Assembly (NCBI GenBank): GCA_015491935.1
Contig: WGGB01000201.1
Location: forward strand, 1 to 37,121
Source of the DNA: Alteromonadaceae bacterium
GTDB lineage: Bacteria; Pseudomonadota; Gammaproteobacteria; Enterobacterales; Alteromonadaceae
Direction: 5' to 3'
Length of the DNA: 37,121 bases
Part shown: one piece after another, positions 16,794 through 25,700 of the stretch
How the letters are laid out: each line of letters opens with the position of its first letter
How positions within the stretch are numbered: the stretch's first letter is position 1
Notes under the pieces: generated by a model
The model's input: only the letters and a program-made list of their open reading frames with translations
Databases searched by the model: none
What the model was told of the DNA's origin: nothing
Made by a program: the position numbers and the translations under genes

Positions 16794-16864
16794 TGGTAGC
16801 CAAAAGAAATATTTTGATCTTAAGTAAGTGCTAATATTTACCAGTTATTGGGCAATAAATCAAT

Positions 16865-17995
16865 TTATAAAATAAAAAAGTTAGTGAAAACTTTATAAAG
16901 CTCAGTACCTTGATTTACACTCGCAGAAGCAAAATGCAAAATAGGTAACACGGGGTGATCCAGCGTTAAATAGTGTATTGCTTTATCACTGGCATTGCTC
17001 ATTTCAAGATCATAGTTATCCATGCGTAAAATACGCGCTAACGGCTGCCCTGCTGGTAATGGTTTGCCAAATTCAGCTAAATAATCAACCATGCCGCCCA
17101 TCGGTGAATAAAATGCTTTATAATTTTTTAAATAACAAGCATAACGAGTGATATTTTCGGGAGCATATTGTTTATTTGAAAGTACATTTTTAAACGCTAA
17201 GTAGCTTAAAATACTTTTAGCATCTTCTTTGGCAAGCTCTAAATTAATTTGTTCTTGTGAACCTAATTCAACGGTAAAGGCTTCTTTATTAAAAGTAAAA
17301 TTTCGTCCTAAACGCTTAAACTCAGTTTGCAATTTCCACCATGGACAAAAATTAGCTTCATCCATAGCGCCGTCAAATTCATTAGGAATTAAAATAGTAT
17401 GTTCAATATTAAAATAACTGGCGCTCTGTTGTGCATATTCAGGACAATATAAATGTTTGCTCGATATTGGCCCTGTATGTAAATCTAATACTATATCTGC
17501 TTGTTGAGCCATGCGTTGCAGTTGATAAGCAATACGTTGACCAGTAGTTAAGCCGTATTGGTTATGCTCAAGTTTATCGGTTATTTCAGTGTGTAATAAT
17601 TGTTTGAAAGCAATATCAACTTCAGCATCACTCGCCTGTAAATATTGCAGGGCAAAGGGTGCAATAATACTTTCATTAAAATGATACATACGATTCCAAT
17701 TAATGCCGGTAATGGGATCAAAACGACCTAGTGTATATTCACCATTTTTATGGTTACAAGCAACGGGATTAGCGTAAGGAACTAAGGTGATTTCACCCTT
17801 AAATTTGGTATTTTTTAGTATTTCTAATAACTGAAAAATAACCGCATTGCCTTGTACTTCCGCACCATGCATATTTGCTTGAATATACACTTTGGGCCCT
17901 GCAATATTGCTTTTTAACCGATATACAGGAATACTCAATTGCGCACCACTAGCCATTTCACCAACATACAGTACTTGTTTAGAAAATTCAGTCAT
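16865..17995 (-). CDS. M14-family zinc deacylase (AstE/aspartoacylase-like), candidate N-succinyl-DAP desuccinylase
   Basis: A 376-residue cytoplasmic zinc hydrolase of the succinylglutamate desuccinylase/aspartoacylase group. The zinc ligands are visible as H43 and E46 (NMHGAEVQG) and H173 (LDLHTGP), with the probable catalytic base E243 (FTVELGS). A C-terminal beta-rich domain (about 285-360) contains SPMGGMVDYLAEFGKPLPAG. Family members remove acyl groups from amino-acid derivatives. It is the fourth gene of a lysine-riboswitch operon that makes N-succinylated intermediates (DapD) but has no dapE, so it may remove the succinyl group from N-succinyl-LL-diaminopimelate. That assignment is inference; other N-acyl amino acids are possible. 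Confidence 0.85.
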   Translation of the reverse strand: MTEFSKQVLYVGEMASGAQLSIPVYRLKSNIAGPKVYIQANMHGAEVQGNAVIFQLLEILKNTKFKGEITLVPYANPVACNHKNGEYTLGRFDPITGINWNRMYHFNESIIAPFALQYLQASDAEVDIAFKQLLHTEITDKLEHNQYGLTTGQRIAYQLQRMAQQADIVLDLHTGPISSKHLYCPEYAQQSASYFNIEHTILIPNEFDGAMDEANFCPWWKLQTEFKRLGRNFTFNKEAFTVELGSQEQINLELAKEDAKSILSYLAFKNVLSNKQYAPENITRYACYLKNYKAFYSPMGGMVDYLAEFGKPLPAGQPLARILRMDNYDLEMSNASDKAIHYLTLDHPVLPILHFASASVNQGTELYKVFTNFFIL

Positions 17996-18007
17996 AACCT
18001 ATTGCCT

Positions 18008-19252
18008 TTACCTTAAATATTCACTTGCTACTTGTGGGGCTCGTACTTGCGTTAATTCACCTTGTTCAAAAACATATTCAGCGGCGACGTTATGACAGAG
18101 GAAAAACGGCATACTTTCAGAGAATCCATAAGCACCGCAATAGCCAAAAATCAATTCATCACCTACAGCCACATTTGTAGGTAATGGCAAAGTGCCAAGT
18201 TTGTCTAAGCTAGTGCACAGCGGGCCATGCATATGATAGTCCACCATTGGTGTAAGCTGTTGCTTATCTGATAACAATGTACAAGGAAACGCTTGTTCGG
18301 TAATGGCAGGGCGAATAATATGATTAATACCAGCGGCTAACACCAATTGTTGTTCAGTAAAGTTAGTTTTTTTATCGACAATGTCAGTGACATAATACCC
18401 ACATTCACCAACCGCATAACGACCTAATTCAAGCCACAATTCTGTAACCTCGGCTTGTTGTTTTATTTGCGCTAAATCACGAATAATTTGCGACCAAGAA
18501 AGCGTATTAGTTTGTGTTAAATAATCAAGCCCTAAACCGCCGCCTAAATCGAGTATTTTCAGCGCCATACCTAACTGTTTAGCAAGTTCAGTTAATGGCG
18601 CTACCATTTGTGACCAAAGTGAATACATTTTTTCATTGCTGAGCATATTGCCCCACTGAAAAATATGTAAGCCGCAAATATCAAGCGCAGGATAATCACG
18701 CAATGATATTTGCTGCCACTTGGCGGTTGATAATCCAAAAGGTGTTAAACTATTTCCTCCTAACGGATTTTTTTTACCGTCTGGCCATTGTAATTGCACC
18801 CGCAATAAAACAGTCGGCTTAACCTTAAGTTTTGCGGCACATTCATTTAACCAAATAAGTTGATTAACGCTTTCCACCACAAAGGTATTCACCCCTTGCT
18901 CAAGAAAATACTGCAATTGTTTTTTTGATTTAGCTGGCCCTGTATTTAAAATACGTTCAGGGGCAATATCTTGCGCGAGTACTTGCTGCAATTCCCCGAC
19001 ACTGGCAACATCAAAATTAAAGCCTTGTCCGTCTAATGCCTTGATAACATGTGATAACGGATTTGCCTTTACCGCATACCAAAGTTTTACGACATCTTGC
19101 TGTTGTAAATTAGCTAAATGCTGCTTTAACTGATCAAGATGATAAACAAAATAGCCATTTTCACTGTCCAGTATATTGTCATTTTTATTAGCTGCTTTAT
19201 CTTGCAAACTTAACGCTAAATCATCGGCTAACCAATGTGGAAAATCACTCAT
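18008..19252 (-). CDS. LysA-like PLP-dependent (fold III) decarboxylase
   Basis: A 414-residue alanine-racemase-fold decarboxylase. The PLP lysine is K62 (WYAVKAN), the phosphate-binding motif is LDLGGGLG (about 235-242), LELGRY corresponds to the E-x-GR motif, and C346 (HGPLCTSLD) is the active-site Cys donated by the partner subunit. It departs from standard LysA: the usual HIGS-type motif reads HIFQWGN, the CESxD motif reads CTSLD, and the last motif is GAYGFSES. These resemble LysA relatives that act on modified substrates. In context, between dapD and the deacylase, meso-diaminopimelate decarboxylation is most likely, but specificity is uncertain. It starts 8 bases after dapD. Confidence 0.85.
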   Translation of the reverse strand: MSDFPHWLADDLALSLQDKAANKNDNILDSENGYFVYHLDQLKQHLANLQQQDVVKLWYAVKANPLSHVIKALDGQGFNFDVASVGELQQVLAQDIAPERILNTGPAKSKKQLQYFLEQGVNTFVVESVNQLIWLNECAAKLKVKPTVLLRVQLQWPDGKKNPLGGNSLTPFGLSTAKWQQISLRDYPALDICGLHIFQWGNMLSNEKMYSLWSQMVAPLTELAKQLGMALKILDLGGGLGLDYLTQTNTLSWSQIIRDLAQIKQQAEVTELWLELGRYAVGECGYYVTDIVDKKTNFTEQQLVLAAGINHIIRPAITEQAFPCTLLSDKQQLTPMVDYHMHGPLCTSLDKLGTLPLPTNVAVGDELIFGYCGAYGFSESMPFFLCHNVAAEYVFEQGELTQVRAPQVASEYLR

Positions 19253-19260
19253 AATTTACC

Positions 19261-20010
19261 CTAACGTAAAACGCTTTCAAGCGCTAACGAGGCATCACTT
19301 TGCTCGTCGCGATACTTAACGATAAGTGCACACGCCATATTTAAACCATGTTCACTTGCCCATTCGCCTTTCATAGGACGCGTACCAGGAATAACCACTG
19401 CACGTTCAGGAATGGGCGCGCCACGCTCAAGCATTACGTTATTAACACAATCAAAGACAGGAATAGACGCCGAAAGCGAAACACCTGGCGCGATCACCGC
19501 GCCTTTTTTCACTACCACACCTTCAACAATAACCACGCCTGCACCTAAAAACGCATCATCTTCAATGATCACAGGACTCGCACCAACGGGCTCTAACACG
19601 CCGCCTATTTGTACCGCCGCCGAAACATGAACATTTTTACCAATTTGCGCACACGAACCAATAAGTGCGTGACTATCAACCATAGTACCGCTGTCAACAA
19701 ACGCGCCAACATTAATGTAAGCTGGCGGCATAATGATCACACCTTTGGCAACATAAGCACCGCGTCTAACTGATGAACCACCGGGGACTAAACGGACATT
19801 ATCGGCAACAGTGAATTGACGTGCAGGTAAGTTATTTTTATCAACAAAACCTTGGTAATTCCCCTTAAATTCAATATTTTCTCCCGCTTTAAACGCCGCT
19901 AAAACCGCTTGCTTAGCTTCAATATTTGCACTCCATTGACCTTGTTCATTTCGGGTTGCCGAACGTACTGTGCCTGCTTCTAATTGTGATAAAGTTTCTT
20001 GCCAGCTCAT
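19261..20010 (-). CDS. dapD: Tetrahydrodipicolinate N-succinyltransferase
   Basis: A left-handed beta-helix acyltransferase that adds a succinyl group from succinyl-CoA to tetrahydrodipicolinate, opening the succinylase branch of the DAP pathway. Hexapeptide repeats are clear, and MPPAYINVGAFVDSGTMVDS and GSCAQIGKNVHVSAAVQIGG are DapD signatures. At 249 residues it is shorter at the N-terminus than E. coli DapD (274) and resembles the DapD subgroup typical of other phyla, so horizontal origin is possible. Parts of it are noticeably richer in G+C than its neighbours: 30 of 60 bases at 19441-19500 against 15 of 60 at 17161-17220. It starts one base after the dapA stop. Confidence 0.9.
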   Translation of the reverse strand: MSWQETLSQLEAGTVRSATRNEQGQWSANIEAKQAVLAAFKAGENIEFKGNYQGFVDKNNLPARQFTVADNVRLVPGGSSVRRGAYVAKGVIIMPPAYINVGAFVDSGTMVDSHALIGSCAQIGKNVHVSAAVQIGGVLEPVGASPVIIEDDAFLGAGVVIVEGVVVKKGAVIAPGVSLSASIPVFDCVNNVMLERGAPIPERAVVIPGTRPMKGEWASEHGLNMACALIVKYRDEQSDASLALESVLR

Positions 20011-20011
20011 G

Positions 20012-21031
20012 TTAGGCTCCTACGGCTTGGTTAGATTGAATTAATGACTTGGTTGATGTTAGTAGTGAATTTTGTTCAATAAACCAAGCTTTGATTTGCT
20101 GGTCATAGCGTTGAATATCATCGCTTGAACTGAGTTCTAAATGCGTTAATGGTGCACGTAAATTAGGTAAACTAATTTCACCTTGTAAATGCATTAATAT
20201 TTTTACAGGGATAGGATTGGCGACACTAAATAAGCTCGCAATCGCATTATTCCACAGAGGAAATAACGTTTTTGATTCGTTAGCTAATGATAACTCAACA
20301 TAACGTTTAGTTGGTGCAGGCCATGCGTTAGCACATACCGATACTAGGCCTTTTACACCTGCATTAGCTAAATAAGGCACCATAGCATCTTCACCACTAA
20401 ATAATGCGACTTCAGGCACAGCTTGACGGTAAGCTAAAAATGTATTGATATCGCCACTGGCCTCTTTCATCGCCCAAAAGTTAATGTGTTTACTAAGGTT
20501 TTTAACCGTTTGTAATGGGATTTCAGCACAGCTACGTGAAGGGACATTGTAAAGCATACACGGAAACTTAGCCGTATTGAGTAATTGTTCAAACCACTGA
20601 GTTTGTCCAACAACGCCAGGCTTTGCATAAATAGGTGTGCCAAGTAAATAAGCGTCTATTGGATATTGATTACATTGCTCTACCCATGCTGTTTGTTCAG
20701 GTAAATTATGACCACCAACCGCAACCATAAGTGGGGTATTTAACTTAAGCTGACAAATAAACTCGACTATTTTTGTTTTTTCAACAAGGGTTAACGCTAA
20801 GCCTTCGCCCGTACTACCTAACAAAACAATACCGTTGCCTGCTGCAGCTTGTTTAGCAGCAATAACGGCTAACGAATCGAAGTCGATACTGTCGTTTTCG
20901 GTAAAAGGAGTAATTAATGCTGTCCATAATACAGTATCACTAAGTGTACTGTTGACTGCACTATTTGCCACATTAGTGGCAGATGTATTAAATGATGATA
21001 AATTATTTTGATTCATTGCTCTCGAACTCAT
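20012..21031 (-). CDS. dapA: 4-hydroxy-tetrahydrodipicolinate synthase (lysine-riboswitch controlled)
   Basis: A class I aldolase-fold enzyme that condenses pyruvate with aspartate semialdehyde, the committed step to DAP and lysine. Active-site residues are present: Schiff-base K189 (AMKEASGD), Y161 and R166 (LYNVPSRS), and S73/T74 (GSTGEG). The 339 residues exceed the E. coli 292: a Ser/Asn-rich segment of about 33 residues precedes the barrel and about 20 follow it. Two in-frame starts exist, ATG at 21031 and ATG at 21016; the first lies in a hairpin loop and neither has a good ribosome site. It is the first gene of the riboswitch operon. Confidence 0.92.
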   Translation of the reverse strand: MSSRAMNQNNLSSFNTSATNVANSAVNSTLSDTVLWTALITPFTENDSIDFDSLAVIAAKQAAAGNGIVLLGSTGEGLALTLVEKTKIVEFICQLKLNTPLMVAVGGHNLPEQTAWVEQCNQYPIDAYLLGTPIYAKPGVVGQTQWFEQLLNTAKFPCMLYNVPSRSCAEIPLQTVKNLSKHINFWAMKEASGDINTFLAYRQAVPEVALFSGEDAMVPYLANAGVKGLVSVCANAWPAPTKRYVELSLANESKTLFPLWNNAIASLFSVANPIPVKILMHLQGEISLPNLRAPLTHLELSSSDDIQRYDQQIKAWFIEQNSLLTSTKSLIQSNQAVGA

Positions 21032-21043
21032 GTCGTTCGGAGA
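21020..21043 (-). promoter_or_regulatory. Hairpin enclosing the first dapA start codon
   Basis: TCTC-C-GAAC pairs with GTTCGAGA around the loop GACATGA, an 8-pair stem with one bulged C. The first dapA ATG sits in the loop, and the downstream strand carries the only purine-rich stretch before the second ATG. It could tune translation; this is inference. Confidence 0.5.
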
Positions 21044-21059
21044 ACTTTTTAGGCGTTTG

Positions 21060-21094
21060 CAAATAACAAATGATCAGAGTGAAAATTTCTGACC
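21060..21094 (-). terminator. Riboswitch expression-platform terminator hairpin
   Basis: On the minus strand TGGTCAGA (21094-21087) pairs with TCTGATCA (21077-21070) over 8 positions with a 9-base loop, then TTTGTTATT. Its 5' arm GGTCAGAA can instead pair with TTCTGGCC, the 3' strand of aptamer helix P1, forming an antiterminator. This is the layout of a transcriptional OFF switch. Confidence 0.7.
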
Positions 21095-21104
21095 AGAGTT
21101 TTTA

Positions 21105-21280
21105 CAAAGGCCAGAAGCTCTCCACCTAAAGGTGACAGTCGCAAAAACTCAATTTTGACGACCGATAAATGTAGCACCAAAACTACCTTTACCTCGGCGT
21201 TAATCCCCCTCAATATTCATCAATGAAGTTTGATCTTCTCTGAATATTTACCTGGTTAACGCTCCTCTTCTGGCCCTTTT
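21105..21280 (-). promoter_or_regulatory. Lysine riboswitch aptamer
   Basis: On the minus strand the P1 strands GGCCAGAAG (21275-21267) and CTTCTGGCC (21116-21108) pair perfectly. Between them are the conserved lysine-aptamer segments in order: AGAGGAGCGTTAACCAGGTAA, TGAGGGGGATTAACGCCGAGGT, CGGTCGTC, and GACTGTCACC...GGTGGAGAG. They follow the same order as in the E. coli lysC leader. Lysine binding should reduce expression of dapA-dapD-lysA-deacylase. Confidence 0.95.
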
Positions 21281-21315
21281 TGATATTGATTTGTTTCGTT
21301 TGTTATTAATATTTT

Positions 21316-21344
21316 GTTATATTAATAACGCATAAACAAACCAA
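21316..21344 (-). promoter_or_regulatory. Candidate promoter of the lysine riboswitch operon
   Basis: TTGGTT (21344-21339) and TATAAC (21321-21316) are 17 bases apart on the minus strand and about 40 bases before the aptamer, placing the transcript start near 21308. Confidence 0.55.
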
Positions 21345-21512
21345 TCAGAATAAGGGACAAGGCTATTAAATCATTTTTTAGAGTTTTTAGTCAACTTTAA
21401 TTTGCATATTGTTTAAGCATTTTTGCTAAGTTGATAAAAATTGATTTTAATTAGCTTATCAATCTAAACTAACGTAGGATCACCTCAGATACTAGCTGTT
21501 AACTACAATACC
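21345..21512. other. Spacer between riboswitch promoter and rsmC
   Basis: No gene. It contains a 7-base inverted repeat TTGATAA (21431-21437) and TTATCAA (21456-21462). No promoter or ribosome site for rsmC can be assigned with confidence. Confidence 0.4.
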
Positions 21513-22550
21513 ATGTCATTATCAAATCCTAGCCAATTATTATTACGCAATATTGATTTACTCAATGCTAACAATCCTTTATTAATTAACCCACCAGCAG
21601 ATCAATTAATAAGTGAAATAAAACAACACGATAGTGCTGTTAAACTCAGTTGTTTTACTTTTGATTATGCTCATTATTGTTATTTAAGCAGTTTAAATAA
21701 GGCCGAGTGTTATTTTGCTGCTGACTATCAAACTACTCACGACAATAAGCATGATTTAGTGGTGATTTTTTTTCCTAAGTCTAAAAATGAATTTACTTAT
21801 ACGCTTGCTATGCTGGCGAATCACTTAACTGACAACGCCAACGTATTAATTGTGGGTGAGAATAAAAGTGGTGTGAAATCAGCAATAAAACTTACCCACT
21901 CATTTTTAAGTCATTGTGAAAAAGTAGACTCTGCTCGCCACTGTACTTTATTTTCAGGACAGTTTAATAATCAGCACAATAATTTTGAACTAAGCCAATG
22001 GTATAAAAATTATTCATTAAATATCAACAATATTGAATTAACCATTAGTTCATTACCGGGGGTTTTTAGTCAAAATGAATTAGATGTCGGTACAAAATTA
22101 TTACTAAATAATTTACCCCCTAAAATGCACGGCGAAGTATTAGATTTTGGCTGTGGCGCAGGCGTGATCAGTGCATATATTGGTAAAAAACACCCTAACA
22201 TAAAACTTAACTTACTTGATATTAATGCCCTTGCACTAAAATCAGCCGAGCAAACGTTAGCGATTAATGGCTTACAAGGAAATATTTTTGCCTCTGATAG
22301 CTTGAATAATGTTAAGGGCAAGTATCAGCATATTGTTGCTAACCCACCATTTCACCAAGGAGTAAAAACCCATTATGCCGCCACCGAGAGCTTTTTAGCT
22401 GGCATTAAACAGCATATTAAAAATTCAGGTGACATAACCATAGTGGCAAATAGTTTTTTACGTTATCAAAGTATTATGGAAGACAATATTGGCAAAACAA
22501 CAAAAATAATTAATAAAAGTGGTTTTGCAATTTATCGTTGTCAGTTGTAA
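21513..22550 (+). CDS. rsmC: 16S rRNA (guanine(1207)-N2)-methyltransferase
   Basis: RsmC methylates N2 of G1207 in 16S rRNA in the small subunit. The 345 residues compare with 343 in E. coli. The degenerate N-terminal methyltransferase-like domain (1-170) is followed by the catalytic Rossmann domain with SAM motif DFGCGAG (211-217) and the catalytic NPPFHQG (277-283). The start ATG lacks an obvious Shine-Dalgarno sequence. It is divergent from the riboswitch operon. Confidence 0.93.
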   Translation: MSLSNPSQLLLRNIDLLNANNPLLINPPADQLISEIKQHDSAVKLSCFTFDYAHYCYLSSLNKAECYFAADYQTTHDNKHDLVVIFFPKSKNEFTYTLAMLANHLTDNANVLIVGENKSGVKSAIKLTHSFLSHCEKVDSARHCTLFSGQFNNQHNNFELSQWYKNYSLNINNIELTISSLPGVFSQNELDVGTKLLLNNLPPKMHGEVLDFGCGAGVISAYIGKKHPNIKLNLLDINALALKSAEQTLAINGLQGNIFASDSLNNVKGKYQHIVANPPFHQGVKTHYAATESFLAGIKQHIKNSGDITIVANSFLRYQSIMEDNIGKTTKIINKSGFAIYRCQL

Positions 22551-22593
22551 CAATACAAGCTTATCTACTTTACTCTGAAAAACTGGACTATTT

Positions 22594-22662
22594 TTGTAGG
22601 TCGACACGCGTGCAGCGAGGCTCGACTTTTAGCCTTTTGTCGAGGCAAGCATCGACCTACAA
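22594..22662. repeat. REP/MITE-like palindromic element
   Basis: Perfect 11-base terminal inverted repeats TTGTAGGTCGA (22594-22604) and TCGACCTACAA (22652-22662) enclose an inner stem CTCGAC/GTCGAG (22621-22626, 22639-22644). The element is richer in G+C than its surroundings and lies in a convergent intergenic gap, as REP-like dispersed elements do. Related GTAGGTCG palindromes are familiar from Alteromonadales genomes. Copy number cannot be judged from one window. Confidence 0.7.
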
Positions 22663-22696
22663 TATGTCAATTCTAAATCATCTGCATAGATATATA

Positions 22697-22733
22697 ACAA
22701 ATAAAAATAAATGGTGGGCAAACTGCCCACCAT
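22697..22733 (-). terminator. Terminator of the RND efflux operon
   Basis: ATGGTGGGCA and TGCCCACCAT form a perfect 10-pair stem with a 3-base loop (22711-22733). On the minus strand it is followed by TTATTTTTATTTG. On the plus strand no T tract follows. Confidence 0.85.
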
Positions 22734-22786
22734 TACACTAATTAACCTCAACTTTTTAATCTCAGCTTTCTCTCAACTTTGCTTAG

Positions 22787-25700
22787 TTAAGCAACTTTAG
22801 CTTTATATTCTTTTTCACCAAAGCCAAATACGACTCGTTTTATCCAGCGATAAATATTGCCAAAAAAACGACGAGTATCTGCAAAAATCAAATATAAGCT
22901 TGGCATTAAGATTAAGGTGACTACCGTTGCAAACAACACCCCAAAGGCTAATGACACTGCCATAGGAATTACAATCAATGCTTGTGCACTCGTTTCACTC
23001 ATAATCGGTACTAAGCCAATAAAAGTCGTTAATGACGTTAACATGATAGCGCGAAAACGATTACAACCAGCACCAACAACAGCATCAACTATGCTCGCGC
23101 CTGCTTTTCGTGCTTTATTGATATAATCAACCATTACTAATGAATCGTTAACCACTACACCTGCGACGGCGATAATCCCAAACATAGAGAATAAATTAAG
23201 ATCCATGCCCATGATCAAGTGACCAAAAACAGAGCCAACAATACCAAAGGGGATCACGGTCATGATCATAAGTGGCTGCGTGTAAGATTTTAATGGAATA
23301 GCCAATAATGAATAAATCACTAACAGCGATACCACTAAGTCACGTATTTGATCAGCAAATCCTTTCATTTCTTCTTGAATTTTACCTGACAATTCACTCT
23401 TAACTAATGGGTATTTACGTAATAATTTAGGCACAAAGTTATCGCGAATATCTTTTGCTACTTTAAAGGGTTCAACCTGATCCGCATCGACACTCGCCCA
23501 AACGTTAATGGTACGATTACCGTTTTCACGACGCACACGGGTAACGCCATCGGTAACAATAATATCGGCCAATTCAGACAAAGGTAGCTCAGCACCATTA
23601 GGCGCTTTGATCATTACATCATTAACTTGACCAATTGAATTACGTTGGTTTTGAGGGTAACGTACCATCACCTTTACTTCTTCACCATCACGTAAAATAC
23701 GCTGCGCTTCTAAGCCATAAAAACTATAGCCAACTTGTGAAGCAATATTAGCTAAAGTTAAGCCCATGCTATAAGCCAATGGTTTTAAAGAAAATTGTAC
23801 TTCTTTAGCGCTCGTTTGGCGACTGTCGTTAACATCAGCAACACCTTTAAGGCTATTTAATTTATGTTTTAACTCTTTTGCGGCTAACAATAATTGTTGA
23901 TCGTCTTTACTTTCTAAACGAAAACTTATATCGCCATCTTCTCGTCCACCACCAAATAAATTATCGCTAATCGTTAATGATTTAACGCCTGGCATTGACG
24001 GAATAGCTTTACGCCATAAATCTGCTAGTTCAAAAGTATTAATGGGGCGCTCTTTGGGTATAACTAACTTAACCATAATTTGTGCGCTGGTACGACTACG
24101 CATATCGACTTGCATATCAGCGATCATACTTTTGCCGTAATCCGATATCACTTTTTTATCAACGTCATAAATAACACTTTCAACTTTTTTCAAGGTCGCT
24201 AAAGTGGCTTTTTCAGAACTATCGACATTCATTTCAATTTTAATGCGTGGAAAATCATGCGGTATTTTAGGTTGACCAACATAACGAATAATACCGCCAC
24301 CAAATAAGCCAGCACTCAATAATAATATGCTGATAAAAAACATTAATACGGCCCAGCGATACTCAAGACACTTCAGTAAAAATGGGCGGTACATTTTTTC
24401 GATAAAATAGCGTAAACCATTATCAATAGCGCGACGCAACCTATCGATAGGATTACGAGGGTTAAACACTTTAGGCTTCATGTGTGCAATATGCGCAGGT
24501 AAAATCAATTTAGATTCTATCAATGAAAAAAGTAAGCATAACACCACCACATAACCTATGGCATGGCCATAAGCTGAACCTTGTCCGTCTGCTAATACCA
24601 TTGGCATAAAAGCGGCAACGGTGGTTAATACGCCAAAAGTTGCTGGCATGGCAACACGTTTAACTCCCACAATAACATTGTCAATGGTATGACCTTTTTT
24701 CTCTATCTCTGCGTGGGCACTTTCGCCAATAACAATGGCATCGTCCACCACAATACCTAATACTAAAATAAAGGCGAACAAACTGGTAATGTTAATAGTG
24801 ACGTTAATAAATTCCATCGGCATCATAAATAATGTACCTAAAAATGCTACAGGTAAGCCCATCATTACCCAAAAAGCTAAACGTACACGTAAAAATAACG
24901 CCAACATTAATAACACTAATAATCCGCCACTAACCATATTACCTAACATCATGTCTAAACGACCTTGCAAGTAATATGTCATATCAACCCATGTCTCTAA
25001 TTTAACATTAGGGGGTAATACTTTTTGCTTTTCACTGACAAATTTATCAATAACTTTGGCGACTTTAGTAATACTTTGATTATCTGCGGCCCCAACAAAA
25101 ATGGTTACTGAGTTCTTGCCATTAAATTTAGAGTATTGCAAACCTTCAGTAAAACCATCGTGTATCGTGGCAATTTCACCCAACAATATTTTACTGCCAT
25201 CAGCTAAAGTAACTACAGGTACTTTTTCAAATTCAAAACCACGATAGGCTTGATTTTCAACGCGTAAATTAATATAACCATTTTCTGCGCGAATTTGCCC
25301 TGCCGACATATTGCGCGAAGAATTACGCACTGCATTGGCGACATCTTGAAAACTTAAACCATATTCACGAAGTTTATCTTTACTCACTTCTATAGATATT
25401 TCATAAGGTAAACCACTAAAAAAATCAGAAACATTAATTGTAGGTAATTGTTGAATTTCATTATGTATTTTACGACCTAAGTTTTTCAATTCTCGATAAC
25501 TCATGTCACCATATAAACTGATATACATAACTTCTTGACGAAATTTTTCTCGTTGTACGGTAGGTCGTTCAATCCCCGCAGGAAAACTCGAAATAGAGTC
25601 AATTTGTCCTTTTACCTCTTCTAAAATAACTTGCGGATCATAATTTTCGTCGACTTCAAGCCAGCCATTAGAAGAGTTTCGGTTAGAGTAAGTGATCACT

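Noticed and set aside
19348-19630. Two frames antisense to dapD
   Set aside because: They arise from the hexapeptide-repeat coding of dapD; no independent start signals.
22538-22741. Short frame spanning the palindromic element after rsmC
   Set aside because: It reads through the inverted repeat and the terminator; the protein looks like translated repeat.
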